Source: Natranaeroarchaeum aerophilus
Lineage (GTDB): Archaea; Halobacteriota; Halobacteria; Halobacteriales; Natronoarchaeaceae
Reading direction: 5' to 3'
Length of the DNA stretch: 64,000 bases
Assembly: GCF_023638055.1 (NCBI RefSeq)
Contig: NZ_JAKRVY010000005.1
Span: 162,134 to 226,133, forward strand
Within the stretch, counting starts at the first letter, position 1, and each line of letters starts with the position of its first letter. Below the pieces are notes generated by a model that saw nothing but the letters and a program-made list of their open reading frames with translations, searched no databases and was not told the origin of the DNA. The position numbers and the translations under genes were made by a program. Positions 42,605 to 52,711 of the stretch are shown here, in pieces.

Positions 42605-44872
42605 TTACTTCGGTTCGACTTCGTGTTCGGTCATCGCCTTCGGCACCGTCAGGCGAACGCGAGTCCCGTCGATCCCCTCGGTCTCGAACGAGAGCGTCCC
42701 GCCCGACTGTGTGACAACCCAGTTTACCAGCCACAGCCCCAGTCCACTGGCGTGGCGTAACTGTGTGATCTCGCGATCCTCTTCGAGTAGTTCTCGCTCT
42801 TCCCGTGGAATCCCCGGCCCATCATCTTCGACTGTCACCGTCACTTGCTGGGCGTCGTCATCGACGCTGACTGTGACATCGACCACTGGGACCTCGTTAT
42901 CGTTGTGGACCACAGCGTTATCGAGGACGTGATAGATCGCCGTCCTGAGCATGTTGTCCGATCGTGCGTGCGCGCTATCGGGCGTCGACACGGTAAACTC
43001 CACGTCCTCATGCTCGCTGTGGATCCGGGTCACCATCGACTCGACGCCCTCGACGACATCGACCGATCCGAGGTCTCGTTCGTCGTGTTCGAGCGTCTGC
43101 TCGACGGCACGGGTCTTCTCCGCGAGCGAGATTAACTCGTCGGCACGTCGTTTGATCGTATCCGCGTAGCCGTACCCGTCTCCCGTGTGTGATTCGAGCA
43201 TCTCGGCACAGCCTTTGACGATGTTCATCCCGTTTCGCAGGTCGTGTCTGAGTACCCGATTCAGCACCTCGACCCGTTGTTGCTGGCGTTTCCGGTCGGT
43301 GATATCGGTGTAGACGGCGTAGGTGAGCGGACTGGCTTCACCGAGCTCGACCGGCACAACGGTGAGCAGGAACTCGCGTCGCCCGCTCGATGTCTGGCGC
43401 TCTACTTCCGTTTCGATCAGTTCTCCACGTCGCCCGCGCTCGTTGAGTTCGTCCGCCCGGTCAGTGCCATCCGGTGGCACAACGAACCGATCGATCGATT
43501 CGCCCCGGAGCTGGTCTGCGTCGTAGCCGAACGTCCGCTCGAAGGCGGGGTTCGTATCGAGGACGATCGGCTGGTCGCCCTCGTATCTGATGCTCGCGAC
43601 GGGATCGGGGACGTTCTCGAATAGGGCGGCAAAACGGTCGCGCTCGTCGACGAGTTGGGCTTCCGCTTCGATTCGTTCGATCGCGTTCGCGACGTGAGCG
43701 AACAGCAGTTCCGCGATCTCGGCGTCGTCGTACCCGAACGCATCGGTGTCCAGAATGCCAGCCTGAAAGAGGCCGTTCTCGCCGACGGGCACGCTGAGCA
43801 GGGACCGGATATTCGTCTGTCGAATCTCATCCCTTCGCTCGTGGAGATCGTTGACGACAAACGTCTTGTCTCCACGTACTGTTCGCTGGTGAATCTGTTC
43901 GTCGAGACAGCAGGTCGGAAACTCCTCGATATCGATCCGTGGATCGGTAACGTGCCAGCGTGGCTCGCCGTCGCGGGTGGTCTTGAGACAGCACACGTCG
44001 ATATCCAGAACATCGATCACCGCGTCGAGCGCGATATCGTCGATCGTTTCGATCGCCCGCGTGTTCTCCAGTTGCGTCGCAACCCTGTGGACGCTCTCCA
44101 CGTTGCGCTTTCGCTCTCGTAGTTCCCGCTCCAGTTGTTTTTGCTCCCTGATGTCTCTGACCGATCCCACGGTCCCGTTAAAGGGTTTCTCGCCCGGTAG
44201 CAGGGACATGATCACTTCGCAGGGAATGCGCTCGCCGCTTCGCGTAACCAGTTCGATTTCGTAGGTCGTTACGCTCGGCCCTTCCTCGTCAAGCATCTGC
44301 TTGATGAGCGTTCGTCCCCGTTCGACGTCCTCGTCGGTCATGATCGTCGAGACGTGCTCGCCGAGGAGTTCCTCGCGAGAGTAGCCCGTCATCGAGGCAA
44401 CTGCGTCGTTGACCATCGTGTAACAGCCCTCGGTGTCCAGCGAATAGACGCCATCCGCGACGGTTTCGATAATCAGGTCCCGCTGTTCGAGTTCCTGGCG
44501 TTCAGCCGACTGCCGTGTCGAGTCGGTAGTTACGACGGTACGGATACGCTCGACGAGTTGAGATTCGATCTCCTCGGGACGAACGTAGGCGTCGACACCG
44601 GCGTTGATTGCGCCTGCGAGGGTGGTTTCGTCCTCGGGTCCACAGAGCACGCTCGGGAGTGAGCTATCGTTGCCGCGCGGCTCCTGCCACGGCTCACCAG
44701 CTTCGGTCGAAACGTATACGATACACTCGGCGTGCGACAGACCGTCCGATGTATCCGTCTCCGGCTCTTCGGCCGCAATGGTGATGCGACGGGCGTCTTC
44801 GAGCGTCCGAACGACCCGATCGCGCAGTGGCGAGGAGGCTCCGACGACCGACACGGTGAGTTCATCTATCAT
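42605..44872 (-). CDS. PAS/GAF sensor histidine kinase
   Basis: A 755-residue cytoplasmic sensor kinase without membrane segments. Residues 1-105 look like a receiver fold whose phospho-acceptor Asp is missing (IVYVSTEAG at that strand). Then come a PAS domain (about 120-245, DGVYSLDTEGCYTMVNDAV), a GAF domain (about 265-400, IRSLLSVPVGENGLFQAG), a second PAS domain (about 410-525) and a HisKA dimerisation helix with H-box VLRHDLRNGMN near 542. The ATPase domain has N-box YHVLDNAVVHND, DDGPGIP and ASGLGLWLVNW. The ATG at 44872 is chosen over an in-frame TTG. No response regulator gene is adjacent, as is common in haloarchaea. Confidence 0.9.
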   Translation of the reverse strand: MIDELTVSVVGASSPLRDRVVRTLEDARRITIAAEEPETDTSDGLSHAECIVYVSTEAGEPWQEPRGNDSSLPSVLCGPEDETTLAGAINAGVDAYVRPEEIESQLVERIRTVVTTDSTRQSAERQELEQRDLIIETVADGVYSLDTEGCYTMVNDAVASMTGYSREELLGEHVSTIMTDEDVERGRTLIKQMLDEEGPSVTTYEIELVTRSGERIPCEVIMSLLPGEKPFNGTVGSVRDIREQKQLERELRERKRNVESVHRVATQLENTRAIETIDDIALDAVIDVLDIDVCCLKTTRDGEPRWHVTDPRIDIEEFPTCCLDEQIHQRTVRGDKTFVVNDLHERRDEIRQTNIRSLLSVPVGENGLFQAGILDTDAFGYDDAEIAELLFAHVANAIERIEAEAQLVDERDRFAALFENVPDPVASIRYEGDQPIVLDTNPAFERTFGYDADQLRGESIDRFVVPPDGTDRADELNERGRRGELIETEVERQTSSGRREFLLTVVPVELGEASPLTYAVYTDITDRKRQQQRVEVLNRVLRHDLRNGMNIVKGCAEMLESHTGDGYGYADTIKRRADELISLAEKTRAVEQTLEHDERDLGSVDVVEGVESMVTRIHSEHEDVEFTVSTPDSAHARSDNMLRTAIYHVLDNAVVHNDNEVPVVDVTVSVDDDAQQVTVTVEDDGPGIPREERELLEEDREITQLRHASGLGLWLVNWVVTQSGGTLSFETEGIDGTRVRLTVPKAMTEHEVEPK

Positions 44873-45096
44873 ACGACAGTCCTGCTCTGCATTCGTCAAA
44901 ACACCCCACTATCATTAATCTTTAATCGGCGTCATCGTTCTCAGATATTGTCTACACATGTTTTCTACAACTATCTGTTAAGAAACCGCCACTGAAATCA
45001 TGTACTCTTCGTTATTTTTTATAATAACCCACTAATCAATTGTATATTTTACTATCGGGGGCGTAAGGATTTATTAGCAGTTTCGTATACAGACAT
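44873..45096. other. A/T-rich spacer between kinase and ABC importer
   Basis: About 220 bases of A/T-rich DNA carrying the two divergent promoters. GATTTATTAGC about 25 bases before the 45097 ATG is the likely importer TATA box. An inverted repeat GTTATT-n6-AATAAC lies at 45011-45028. No gene seen. Confidence 0.45.
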
Positions 45097-46674
45097 ATGC
45101 CACACGGTACCAACAGGCTCGGCCGGCGGACGTTTCTCAAGTCGGGAGTAGCAGCCGGGACACTCGTAACCGTTGCGGGCTGTCTCGGAGAGGACCCGGA
45201 CCAGGACGAGTTCACCATCACACTCTCACAGTTCCCTGATACGATCGATCCGCTGGATCATATCACGGGCGACTACTTCGACGTGTACGACCACATCTAC
45301 GAACCGCTCTTTGACTTCGAGCCGGGAGAGGGGATCTTCCCCCGCGTCGTCGATGAGTGGGAAGCAACGGAAGACGGCGTCACCGAGCTCCAGATCATCG
45401 ACGACGTGGTGTTTCACAACGGCGACGAACTGACTGCCGAAGACATCGCCTGGACGATCAACCGGACGGTCGATCCTGATCTGGGTGTTCCGAGTCCGAT
45501 TGGCACTTTCGGGCTCGGCTCGATTACGGGTGCGGAGGCCGTCGACGATACGACACTCGAAGTGATGCACTCCGCGTCAGCAGGCCTCGCGGAGTTCGAG
45601 TACGGAAACTACGCCCGGGCGATTCCGAGAGACTGGGCGATCGATAATCACGACGCGGAAAACGAGGCGATTAGTGGCTCCGATGCCGAGGACTTCAATG
45701 GAACTGGTCCGTACGAGGTCGTCGATTTCACGTCGGGCGAAGAGATCGTTCTGGAACGGTTCGACGACTACTGGGGCGACGAACCGCCGTTCGAGCGCGT
45801 GGTCTTCAATGCCGACGGGGAATCCAGTGGACGTGCCGCCGCGCTCGAAACGCAGGAAACCGATCTCACGATCAACATCCTGCCCGAGGACGTCGACACG
45901 GTCGACGCCGCCGATGGCGTCGAGATCCGGGACGTCACGAGTTTCCGGACGGTCTTCTGCCCGATGAAGAACACCGTCGAGCCGTTCGATAGTCAGGAGT
46001 TCCGGCAGGCGATGAACTACGCGGTCGACAACGAGGGGATCGTCAATACGGTCCTGAGCGGCTTCGGTGAGGCCAGAGGACAGCCTGTCTCGCCGGGGAT
46101 CAACGGATTCAACGACGAGATCGAGCCGTACGCTCAGGACGTGGGACTGGCCGAGAGTCTGGTCGAGGACAGCGGGTACGGCGGCGCTGAGATCGAGCTC
46201 CAGGCACCACAGGGTCGCTACCTCAACGACGCCCAGATCGCCGAACAGGTCGCCGATCAGATCGACCAGCTCGACAATGTCGACTGTAGCGTGAACATCG
46301 GTGACTTCGAGGTCGTCTCCGACGCCAACCAGGCGGGCGTCGATCCCGACGAGTTCGAGATCCCGTTCTACATGATCGGCTGGGGCGTCATCACGGGCGA
46401 CACTGACTACGGAGTACAGGGATTCTTTACGATCCCGGACAACCCCAACCGGACCTTCGAAGACGAGGAACTCAGCGACGCGATTCTGGAGAGCCAGCAG
46501 ATCGACGACCCGGACGAGCGTCGCGCCCAGCTAGAGGAAGTCAACGCGCTCGCCCACGAGAAAGCGCCGTTCGTGTATCTCCACACACAGGAGAGCATCT
46601 ACGGCATCCGAGAGGAGATCCAGTGGGATCCCCGCGAGGACGAGACGGTCTACCTCTGGGAGATGGAGCAGTAA
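45097..46674 (+). CDS. ABC importer substrate-binding lipoprotein (oligopeptide type)
   Basis: A 525-residue SBP family 5 protein (DppA/OppA type). A Tat motif (RRTFLKSGVAAG) and lipobox VAGC near residue 27 show export through Tat and lipid anchoring. The mature domain has QIIDDVVFHNGDELTAEDIAW and FNGTGPYEVVDF, both usual in this family (the first spans about 96-116). It binds peptides or other small solutes outside the cell and passes them to the two permeases encoded next. First gene of a five-gene transporter operon. Confidence 0.93.
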   Translation: MPHGTNRLGRRTFLKSGVAAGTLVTVAGCLGEDPDQDEFTITLSQFPDTIDPLDHITGDYFDVYDHIYEPLFDFEPGEGIFPRVVDEWEATEDGVTELQIIDDVVFHNGDELTAEDIAWTINRTVDPDLGVPSPIGTFGLGSITGAEAVDDTTLEVMHSASAGLAEFEYGNYARAIPRDWAIDNHDAENEAISGSDAEDFNGTGPYEVVDFTSGEEIVLERFDDYWGDEPPFERVVFNADGESSGRAAALETQETDLTINILPEDVDTVDAADGVEIRDVTSFRTVFCPMKNTVEPFDSQEFRQAMNYAVDNEGIVNTVLSGFGEARGQPVSPGINGFNDEIEPYAQDVGLAESLVEDSGYGGAEIELQAPQGRYLNDAQIAEQVADQIDQLDNVDCSVNIGDFEVVSDANQAGVDPDEFEIPFYMIGWGVITGDTDYGVQGFFTIPDNPNRTFEDEELSDAILESQQIDDPDERRAQLEEVNALAHEKAPFVYLHTQESIYGIREEIQWDPREDETVYLWEMEQ

Positions 46675-46735
46675 GTGACGCGGCGTTCCCACACCGACAT
46701 CTCGTTCCCGCAATGACAGCACCAGCGGTGTACCC

Positions 46736-47725
46736 ATGACGAGCGCCAAGTTCCTCGTACGACGCCTACTGCAGGGTATCGTCGTCATCTGGGGGGTGGT
46801 GACGATCATGTTCGGACTGCGGGCAGTCTCGCCCGGCGACCCGGCGAACCTGATGCTCGCAGAGGGGGCCAGCGAGTCGCTCATCCAGCAGGTCCGACAG
46901 GAGGAGGGGCTTGACCAGCCGATCTACGTCCAGTACTTCGATTACGTGCAGGGACTGCTCGTCGGCGACTTCGGCTACTCGTGGCGCTCGAACAGGGAAG
47001 TCGAACTCATGGTCATCGAGCGGATTCCAGCGACACTCGAACTGGCAATCGCCGCAACGATCGTTGCGGTCGTCATCGCCATCCCGCTCGGCGTGATCTC
47101 GGCGACGCGCCGCAACGAGCCGGCGGACTACGGTGCGACGCTGTTTTCCCTGCTTGGCATCTCGACGCCGAACTTCTGGCTCGGACTCATGTTGATCCTC
47201 GTGCTCGGCGTGTGGGCCGGGATCTTCCCGACGGGACGACGACCGGTCGGGCTTGCGGAAGCGACGATGACGTTCGTCCAGTACGGCTACGCTGGTGATC
47301 TGGTGACCTGGGTTAGATACATCACGTTACCTGCGATCACGCTTGGCACCTACTTCACGGCGCTGATCACCCGACTCACGCGGAGCGGGATGGTCGACGA
47401 ACTGGGCAAACCCTACGTCACGGCCAGTCGCGCGAAAGGACTCCCCAACGTGCTGGTCCGGTACAAACACGTCCTGCGGAACACCATGATCCCAATTATC
47501 ACCGTTCTGGGTCTCCAGCTGGGGACGCTGATGGGTGGGGCAGTCATCACCGAGACCGTCTTCAACTGGCCGGGGCTGGGACTGCGCCTCATCGACGCCT
47601 TGCGCATCCGCGACTGGCCACTCATGCAGGGGATCGTCGTGTTCATCGCGATCGCCTTTGTCTCGATCAACATCTTCGTCGACGCGATATACGCGTCGCT
47701 GGATCCACGGGTTGGTGACGAATGA
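46736..47725 (+). CDS. ABC importer permease, DppB type
   Basis: A 329-residue permease with six transmembrane helices. It starts with FLVRRLLQGIVVIWGVVTIMF, has the family's long periplasmic region after TM1, and the EAA loop ASRAKGLPNVLVRYKHVLRN that contacts the ATPases. GGAVITETVFNWPGLG near the C-terminus is typical of DppB/OppB. Its stop overlaps the next permease start by 4 bases (ATGA). Confidence 0.94.
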   Translation: MTSAKFLVRRLLQGIVVIWGVVTIMFGLRAVSPGDPANLMLAEGASESLIQQVRQEEGLDQPIYVQYFDYVQGLLVGDFGYSWRSNREVELMVIERIPATLELAIAATIVAVVIAIPLGVISATRRNEPADYGATLFSLLGISTPNFWLGLMLILVLGVWAGIFPTGRRPVGLAEATMTFVQYGYAGDLVTWVRYITLPAITLGTYFTALITRLTRSGMVDELGKPYVTASRAKGLPNVLVRYKHVLRNTMIPIITVLGLQLGTLMGGAVITETVFNWPGLGLRLIDALRIRDWPLMQGIVVFIAIAFVSINIFVDAIYASLDPRVGDE

Positions 47726-48717
47726 TCTCTGATCGTGTCCGATCGAATCTCAGATCGACGTTTTCGGAGAGTCTGCTACCAAAGATCGGACTCCTGTTGC
47801 TGGTTTCGATCGTCCTCATGGCGGTATTTGCACCGATGCTCGCGACCCACGACCCGACGCGGACCGGCCACTACAGCGATCAGGGCGCGCCGTACCCGCC
47901 GCCAGGGTTCGACTACACTACGCAGATCTCACAGGATGGCGAGATCCAGGAGATCGAGGTTGAACCGACGAGTGAGCACTATCTGGGGACGAACACTGCC
48001 GGTCAGGACGTCTACTCTCGGTTCGTCTATGGGGCGCGTGTCTCCCTGCTGGTTGGTTTTACAGCCACGGTGCTTGCGCTCTGTATTGGCGTCCCAGTCG
48101 GGCTCGTAGCAGGCTATTACGGCGGCCGCGTCGACGACGTCCTGATGCGGGTTGCGGATACGATGCTCGCGTTTCCGGCACTGATACTTGCACTTGCACT
48201 GATCGGGATCTTCGGCGAATCCCCGATATGGGTGGCCGACCCGATCGTAGTGGCCGGACTCGCACCGGGGATGCCCGAATCGATACCCATACCCGGAACG
48301 GTAACGCTCGTTGCCGCGCTCGTCATCTGGGTCTGGTTCGCTCGCGTAGCGCGCGGCGAAGCGATGTCGATCCGTTCGGAGGGCTACGTGCAAGCCGCAC
48401 GGAGCTTCGGCGCGAGCAACCGGCGGATACTGATCGATCACGTCCTGCCGAACAGCCTCACGCCGATCATCGTCCTCGCGACGATTCAGGTCGCAGTGAT
48501 CATCCTGCTGGAGGCTTCGCTCGCGTATCTCGGCTTCTCGGGCACGACGCTTTCGTGGGGGTACGAGATCGAACGCGGGCAGGACGTTCTCCGAACTCGT
48601 CCGTGGGTTGCAATGTTCCCCGGAATCGGGATCGTGCTGGCGGTCATTAGCGTCAACCTGCTCGGCGACTGGTTCCGCGACGCGCTGGACCCGAACATCG
48701 AAGGTGAAGGACATTGA
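47722..48717 (+). CDS. ABC importer permease, DppC type
   Basis: A 331-residue partner permease. The N-terminal helix is followed by APMLATHDPT and the DppC-type segment HYLGTNTAGQDVYSRFVYGA. The EAA loop reads AARSFGASNRRILIDHVLPN, and the end has LEASLAYLGFSGTTLSWG. It forms the heterodimeric channel with the preceding permease. The gene overlaps its upstream neighbour by 4 bases and its downstream neighbour by 4 bases, so the operon is translationally coupled. Confidence 0.94.
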   Translation: MISDRVRSNLRSTFSESLLPKIGLLLLVSIVLMAVFAPMLATHDPTRTGHYSDQGAPYPPPGFDYTTQISQDGEIQEIEVEPTSEHYLGTNTAGQDVYSRFVYGARVSLLVGFTATVLALCIGVPVGLVAGYYGGRVDDVLMRVADTMLAFPALILALALIGIFGESPIWVADPIVVAGLAPGMPESIPIPGTVTLVAALVIWVWFARVARGEAMSIRSEGYVQAARSFGASNRRILIDHVLPNSLTPIIVLATIQVAVIILLEASLAYLGFSGTTLSWGYEIERGQDVLRTRPWVAMFPGIGIVLAVISVNLLGDWFRDALDPNIEGEGH

Positions 48718-49931
48718 CACGAGATCTACTTCGCGTCTCCGACCTCTCGACGCGGTATTTCACACAGGAGGGACAGGTAAACGCCGTCTCGGATCTCGAT
48801 CTACGGATCCAGAGCGGCGAGGTATTCGGGATCGTCGGCGAGAGCGGGAGTGGGAAAAGCGTCACCGCCCGCTCGCTCGTCGACCTGATCAACCCGCCCG
48901 GGCGGATTACCGGCGGTGAGATCTGGTACCGTAATGACGACCTCGCGGAGGGGGTCCGGGAGGACCACCCCGACGCAGTCGACGGTTCGTTCGTCGACCT
49001 CCGGGGAATTCCCGAGGGGATCAGAAACTCCCTGCGTGGGACCTCGTTTAGCATGATCTTCCAGGATCCCGAGAGCAGTTTCAATCCGAGCCTGACGGTG
49101 GGCGAGCAGCTTGCGGAGGCAGTCGAGGTCCAGCGCCGAGCGAGCCCGAATCCGCGATCCACCCGCGCGCGAACGAAGTCGGCCGAGTACTCGCTGGGGT
49201 CGTACGCGCTGTCGACAGTGATGTCGTCAAAACGGTACGTCTCGCCCGAGAGTCACGACCGTGCCGTCGAGTTGCTGGAAATGGTCGGGATCCCCGATCC
49301 GGCCAAACGCGCCGAGGAGTATCCCCATGAGTACTCCGGTGGGATGCTCCAGCGCGCGATGATCGCACAGGCCATCGCGGGCGAGCCCGACGTGTTGATC
49401 GCTGACGAGCCGACGACCGCACTCGACGTGACGATTCAGGCGCAGGTGCTGAACCTGCTCGACGATATCCAGGCCGAAACCGGGATGACGATCCTGCTAA
49501 TAACCCACGATCTGGGCGTGATCGCCCGGATGTGTGACAGAGTAGGCGTAATGTATGCCGGCGAACTCGTTGAGCGGGGGACGCTCGAAGACGTCTTCGA
49601 CGAGCACGTCCATCCCTACACTACAGGTCTTCTCGGGAGCGTCCCCGAACTCGACTCGGCAGGCGGCGCGCTGACCCCGATCGAGGGGAACGTTCCGAGC
49701 CTGCTCGACGCCGAAATGAAAAATCGCTGTCACTTCGCGGATCGGTGTCCGAAAGCGATGGACGACTGTCTCTCACATCCGCCCGAGTACGACGCTGACG
49801 GAACGGATCATCACACTGCTCGATGTGTCCTCGCGATGCGGGAGTACAACGAGGCCGATGCACTGCCGCCGGACTACTTCGATGCCAGCGGAGATACCGA
49901 CGAACCGACGCAGATGGAGGCTGACGAATGA
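48714..49931 (+). CDS. ABC importer ATP-binding protein, DppD type
   Basis: A 405-residue ATPase. Walker [15 protein letters not shown] near residue 45, signature [15 protein letters not shown], Walker [15 protein letters not shown], and switch His in [11 protein letters not shown]; the C-terminal oligopeptide-transporter cysteine motif [14 protein letters not shown] may hold an Fe-S or zinc site. The chain begins with TTG, overlapping the upstream stop by 4 bases (TTGA), with GGTGAAGG as Shine-Dalgarno; no ATG in frame fits better. A 60-residue insert precedes the signature. Confidence 0.93.
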   Translation: MTRDLLRVSDLSTRYFTQEGQVNAVSDLDLRIQSGEVFGIVGESGSGKSVTARSLVDLINPPGRITGGEIWYRNDDLAEGVREDHPDAVDGSFVDLRGIPEGIRNSLRGTSFSMIFQDPESSFNPSLTVGEQLAEAVEVQRRASPNPRSTRARTKSAEYSLGSYALSTVMSSKRYVSPESHDRAVELLEMVGIPDPAKRAEEYPHEYSGGMLQRAMIAQAIAGEPDVLIADEPTTALDVTIQAQVLNLLDDIQAETGMTILLITHDLGVIARMCDRVGVMYAGELVERGTLEDVFDEHVHPYTTGLLGSVPELDSAGGALTPIEGNVPSLLDAEMKNRCHFADRCPKAMDDCLSHPPEYDADGTDHHTARCVLAMREYNEADALPPDYFDASGDTDEPTQMEADE

Positions 49932-51301
49932 GTTCAGACGATCGCAACTCCTCGGTACCGGGTGAGACCGAGATCTTCGGGGCGGCCCCCTCGACGGAGG
50001 AGGGACGACCGGAGCCGCTCGTCCGGGTCCGAAACCTTACCAAGTATTTCTGGGAGCAAGACTCCCTGCTGGACCGACTGTTCGGCGACGAGCCGGTGCC
50101 GGTTCGTGCCGTCGACGGCATCGACTTCGACGTCTACCGCGGGGAGACGCTCGGACTGGTCGGCGAGTCCGGCTGTGGGAAATCGACTACCGGCGAGACG
50201 TTGCTCCGGCTCCAGGAACCGACGGACGGTCGTGTCGAATTCGAGGGGAAGAACGTCTTCGACCTCGGCGGTGAGGAACTCGCCAGCTTCAGACGCGGCG
50301 CACAGATCGTCTTTCAGGATCCGTTCTCCAGTCTCGACCCGCGAATGACGATCGGTGACACCGTCCGGGAGCCCCTCGATATCCACGAAGTGGGGACCGA
50401 CGACGAGCGCCGCGAGCGGGTCCGTGACCTGCTGGAGCGCGTGGGCCTGTCGGCGGACCAGCTGGATCGCTACCCCCACGAGTTCTCCGGTGGCCAGCGC
50501 CAGCGTATCGGCATCGCCCGTGCGCTCGCGCTTGACCCCGACTTCCTCGTGCTGGACGAACCGACGAGCGCGCTCGACGTCTCGGTGCAGGCGCAGGTGC
50601 TGAACCTGCTCGACGATCTACAGGACGAATTCGGGCTCACCTATCTGCTGGTCTCACATGACCTTTCGGTGATACGGCACGTCTCCGACCGAGTCGCAGT
50701 GATGTATCTCGGCGAACTCGTCGAGGTCGGTCCCGCGGAACGGATTTTCGAGGAGCCGAAACACCCGTACACGCAAGCGCTACTGGAGAGCGTCCCCCGG
50801 GCGAGCACCGACGAGCAGGAGCGGGACATCCGCACGCTCAAGGGGGACGTCCCATCGCCACGAAACCCGCCGAGCGGCTGTCGGTTCCGGACGCGCTGCC
50901 CGAAGGTGATCCCGCCTGACGATGTCGACATCGAGCAAGCGGAGTTCCGGGCGATTATGAACGTGCGCGAGCGTATCGAGGACAGATCAGTCGAGGTCGA
51001 GGAGCTCTGGGAGCAAGTCAGCGATGGCGGCGCAGGAGATAGCGATGGACCCCGTGACCAGTATCAGGCGGAGTTCCTGGATCGCCTCGCCGATCGCCTG
51101 CTCGACACGCCCCTCTCGGAACCGCACCGATCGCGGGTCGAGGAGGCCTTCTCTTCCCTCGCCGACGAAGAGTGGGAGGCTGCCGAAACCCTGTTACGCG
51201 AGCACTACGAGAGCATCTGCGAGACGACGACACCGCAGTTACAGGCCCAGCGCCACCCCGTCGCCTGTCATCTCTACGAGGGGGCGACGCCGGACGAGTG
51301 A
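49928..51301 (+). CDS. ABC importer ATP-binding protein, DppF type, with long C-terminal tail
   Basis: A 457-residue ATPase, last of the transporter operon. Walker A is [14 protein letters not shown] (about 80-93), signature [15 protein letters not shown], Walker [15 protein letters not shown], and switch His in [11 protein letters not shown]. The oligopeptide motif near 320 is [13 protein letters not shown]. The region after about 365 is an acidic helical extension ([34 protein letters not shown]) that bacterial DppF lacks. It starts inside the upstream stop (ATGA). Confidence 0.93.
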   Translation: MSSDDRNSSVPGETEIFGAAPSTEEGRPEPLVRVRNLTKYFWEQDSLLDRLFGDEPVPVRAVDGIDFDVYRGETLGLVGESGCGKSTTGETLLRLQEPTDGRVEFEGKNVFDLGGEELASFRRGAQIVFQDPFSSLDPRMTIGDTVREPLDIHEVGTDDERRERVRDLLERVGLSADQLDRYPHEFSGGQRQRIGIARALALDPDFLVLDEPTSALDVSVQAQVLNLLDDLQDEFGLTYLLVSHDLSVIRHVSDRVAVMYLGELVEVGPAERIFEEPKHPYTQALLESVPRASTDEQERDIRTLKGDVPSPRNPPSGCRFRTRCPKVIPPDDVDIEQAEFRAIMNVRERIEDRSVEVEELWEQVSDGGAGDSDGPRDQYQAEFLDRLADRLLDTPLSEPHRSRVEEAFSSLADEEWEAAETLLREHYESICETTTPQLQAQRHPVACHLYEGATPDE

Positions 51302-51384
51302 TACTATATTGTCGTCAATGTGTTTTAGGAATATATGGATATAAGGTCAGAACGCTTATATTCGAGTGAGTATCTTTCACATAC

Positions 51385-51576
51385 ATGAGCACGACGGATG
51401 CCAGAGTTGGATCGGAGATTCCTGACGAAACGGGCGATCAATCGGTCGAGTTCCTGCACGACGACCGGGTCGATCCGGACGAAGTGACGCTGTTTACTCC
51501 CGGAGGAGACAGCATCGCGACCGAGTGGATCACGGCCGATGTACGTACCGCGGTTGCACTCGACGACGCACGGTGA
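51385..51576 (+). CDS. DUF7331-like small protein
   Basis: A 63-residue acidic protein. The pattern DEVTLFTPGGDSIATEWITADVR matches the plan of DUF7331 proteins: short strand, glycine turn, strand with a conserved Trp, then Ala/Thr-Asp (written here as EVTLFTPGGDS and EWITADVR). A CTTATATTCG element about 28-34 bases upstream supports the ATG. It stands alone between the transporter operon and a SHOCT-domain membrane protein. Role unknown. Confidence 0.7.
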   Translation: MSTTDARVGSEIPDETGDQSVEFLHDDRVDPDEVTLFTPGGDSIATEWITADVRTAVALDDAR

Positions 51577-51627
51577 CTGGTCTCTCCGGTCGAAACGTAT
51601 TTTCAATACTGAGCCGAACAATGGCAT

Positions 51628-52020
51628 ATGGTCGCCGATCCCGAGGAGGGGCTCGTCACCGATCTCATGCTCGGCATGATGCTCGTTTTCGGGTTCGATG
51701 TCGTACTCCTGCTCGGCGTGTTCTGGATTGCCGGACTCGTTTCGGGTACCGCATTCTTCACCGTTACGACGATAATCGTTGCCTGTTACGGCGTCTGGAT
51801 CGGATATCGCTGGTGGGGACTCAGGTCTGCCGAGTCTACCGAACCGGAGCCGCTCGACGAACTCAAACGCAGGTACGCCGCCGGCGAGCTCACGGAGGAC
51901 GAATTCGAGGCGAAACTGGAGACAGTGATTGAGGAACCGAACACAGGCGACAGTACTGGTCGAGGCGAGAAAACGGCAAACCGACAGCAACAGGAACCCG
52001 CGGTGGAATCCGAACAGTAG
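51628..52020 (+). CDS. Two-helix membrane protein with SHOCT domain
   Basis: A 130-residue protein with two transmembrane helices (about 13-35 and 42-62) and a cytoplasmic SHOCT (short C-terminal) helix pair near 75-100 (PLDELKRRYAAGELTEDEFEAK). SHOCT motifs occur at the ends of many small membrane proteins and probably help oligomerisation. An acidic tail with Gln repeats follows. A TATTTTCAATAC element lies about 25-30 bases upstream of the ATG. It is convergent with purQ. Confidence 0.8.
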   Translation: MVADPEEGLVTDLMLGMMLVFGFDVVLLLGVFWIAGLVSGTAFFTVTTIIVACYGVWIGYRWWGLRSAESTEPEPLDELKRRYAAGELTEDEFEAKLETVIEEPNTGDSTGRGEKTANRQQQEPAVESEQ

Positions 52021-52030
52021 CTCCGTGCTA

Positions 52031-52711
52031 CTACTCGGCGGCGAACCCTTCGAGGACCCCCTGACCATCGGTCGCACCGACGTCCGGGAGCGTAGCGCGC
52101 TCGGGATGAGGCATCAGCACGGCGACGTGGTCGCCCTCGCCGAGAATCCCCGCCACGTTGTCCTTCGATCCGTTCGGGTTCGCTTCCGTCGTCACGGTCC
52201 CCTCGGCATCACAGTACCGGAAGAGGACACGATCGCTTTCGCGCAGTTCCGCGAGTTTCTCGTCGGTGATCTCGAAGCGCCCCTCGCCGTGAGCGATGGG
52301 AATCTCGATCACGTCGCCTTCCTCGTACGTCGCAGTCCACGGCGTGTCGGCATTCTCGACACGCAAATGAACGTGCTCGCACTGGAACCGGGCGCTCTCG
52401 TTGGTCGTGAACGCGCCGGCGGTGAGGCTCGATTCGGAACCGATCTGTGCGCCGTTACAGACGCCGAGTACGGGCGTCCCCGACTCGGCTGCCGCACGGA
52501 CGTCGTCCATGATCGGCGAGCGGGCGGCCATTGCACCGGCCCGCAGGTAGTCCCCGTAGGAGAAGCCGCCAGGGAGCATGACACCCTCGGTGTCTTCGGG
52601 CAGGCCGTCTTCGTGCCAGACGATTTCGGCGTCGATGCCGAGATGGTCCAGTGCGCGGATGGCATCGCGGTCACAGTTCGAGCCGCCAAAGCGGATTACT
52701 GAAATTGTCAT
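52031..52711 (-). CDS. purQ: Phosphoribosylformylglycinamidine synthase subunit PurQ
   Basis: A 226-residue class I glutamine amidotransferase subunit that supplies ammonia to FGAM synthase in purine synthesis. GGSNCDRDA at the N-terminus, MLPGGFSYGDYLRAG, nucleophile Cys in GVCNGAQIG, and the His-Glu pair in LMPHPER complete the catalytic triad. Its start overlaps the purS stop by 4 bases, forming a purS-purQ operon. PurL, the large subunit, is not in this window. Confidence 0.96.
   Translation of the reverse strand: MTISVIRFGGSNCDRDAIRALDHLGIDAEIVWHEDGLPEDTEGVMLPGGFSYGDYLRAGAMAARSPIMDDVRAAAESGTPVLGVCNGAQIGSESSLTAGAFTTNESARFQCEHVHLRVENADTPWTATYEEGDVIEIPIAHGEGRFEITDEKLAELRESDRVLFRYCDAEGTVTTEANPNGSKDNVAGILGEGDHVAVLMPHPERATLPDVGATDGQGVLEGFAAE

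Noticed and set aside
45011..45028. GTTATT-n6-AATAAC inverted repeat upstream of the ABC importer
   Set aside because: Short arms in an A/T-rich stretch; chance occurrence is likely, so not listed as an operator.
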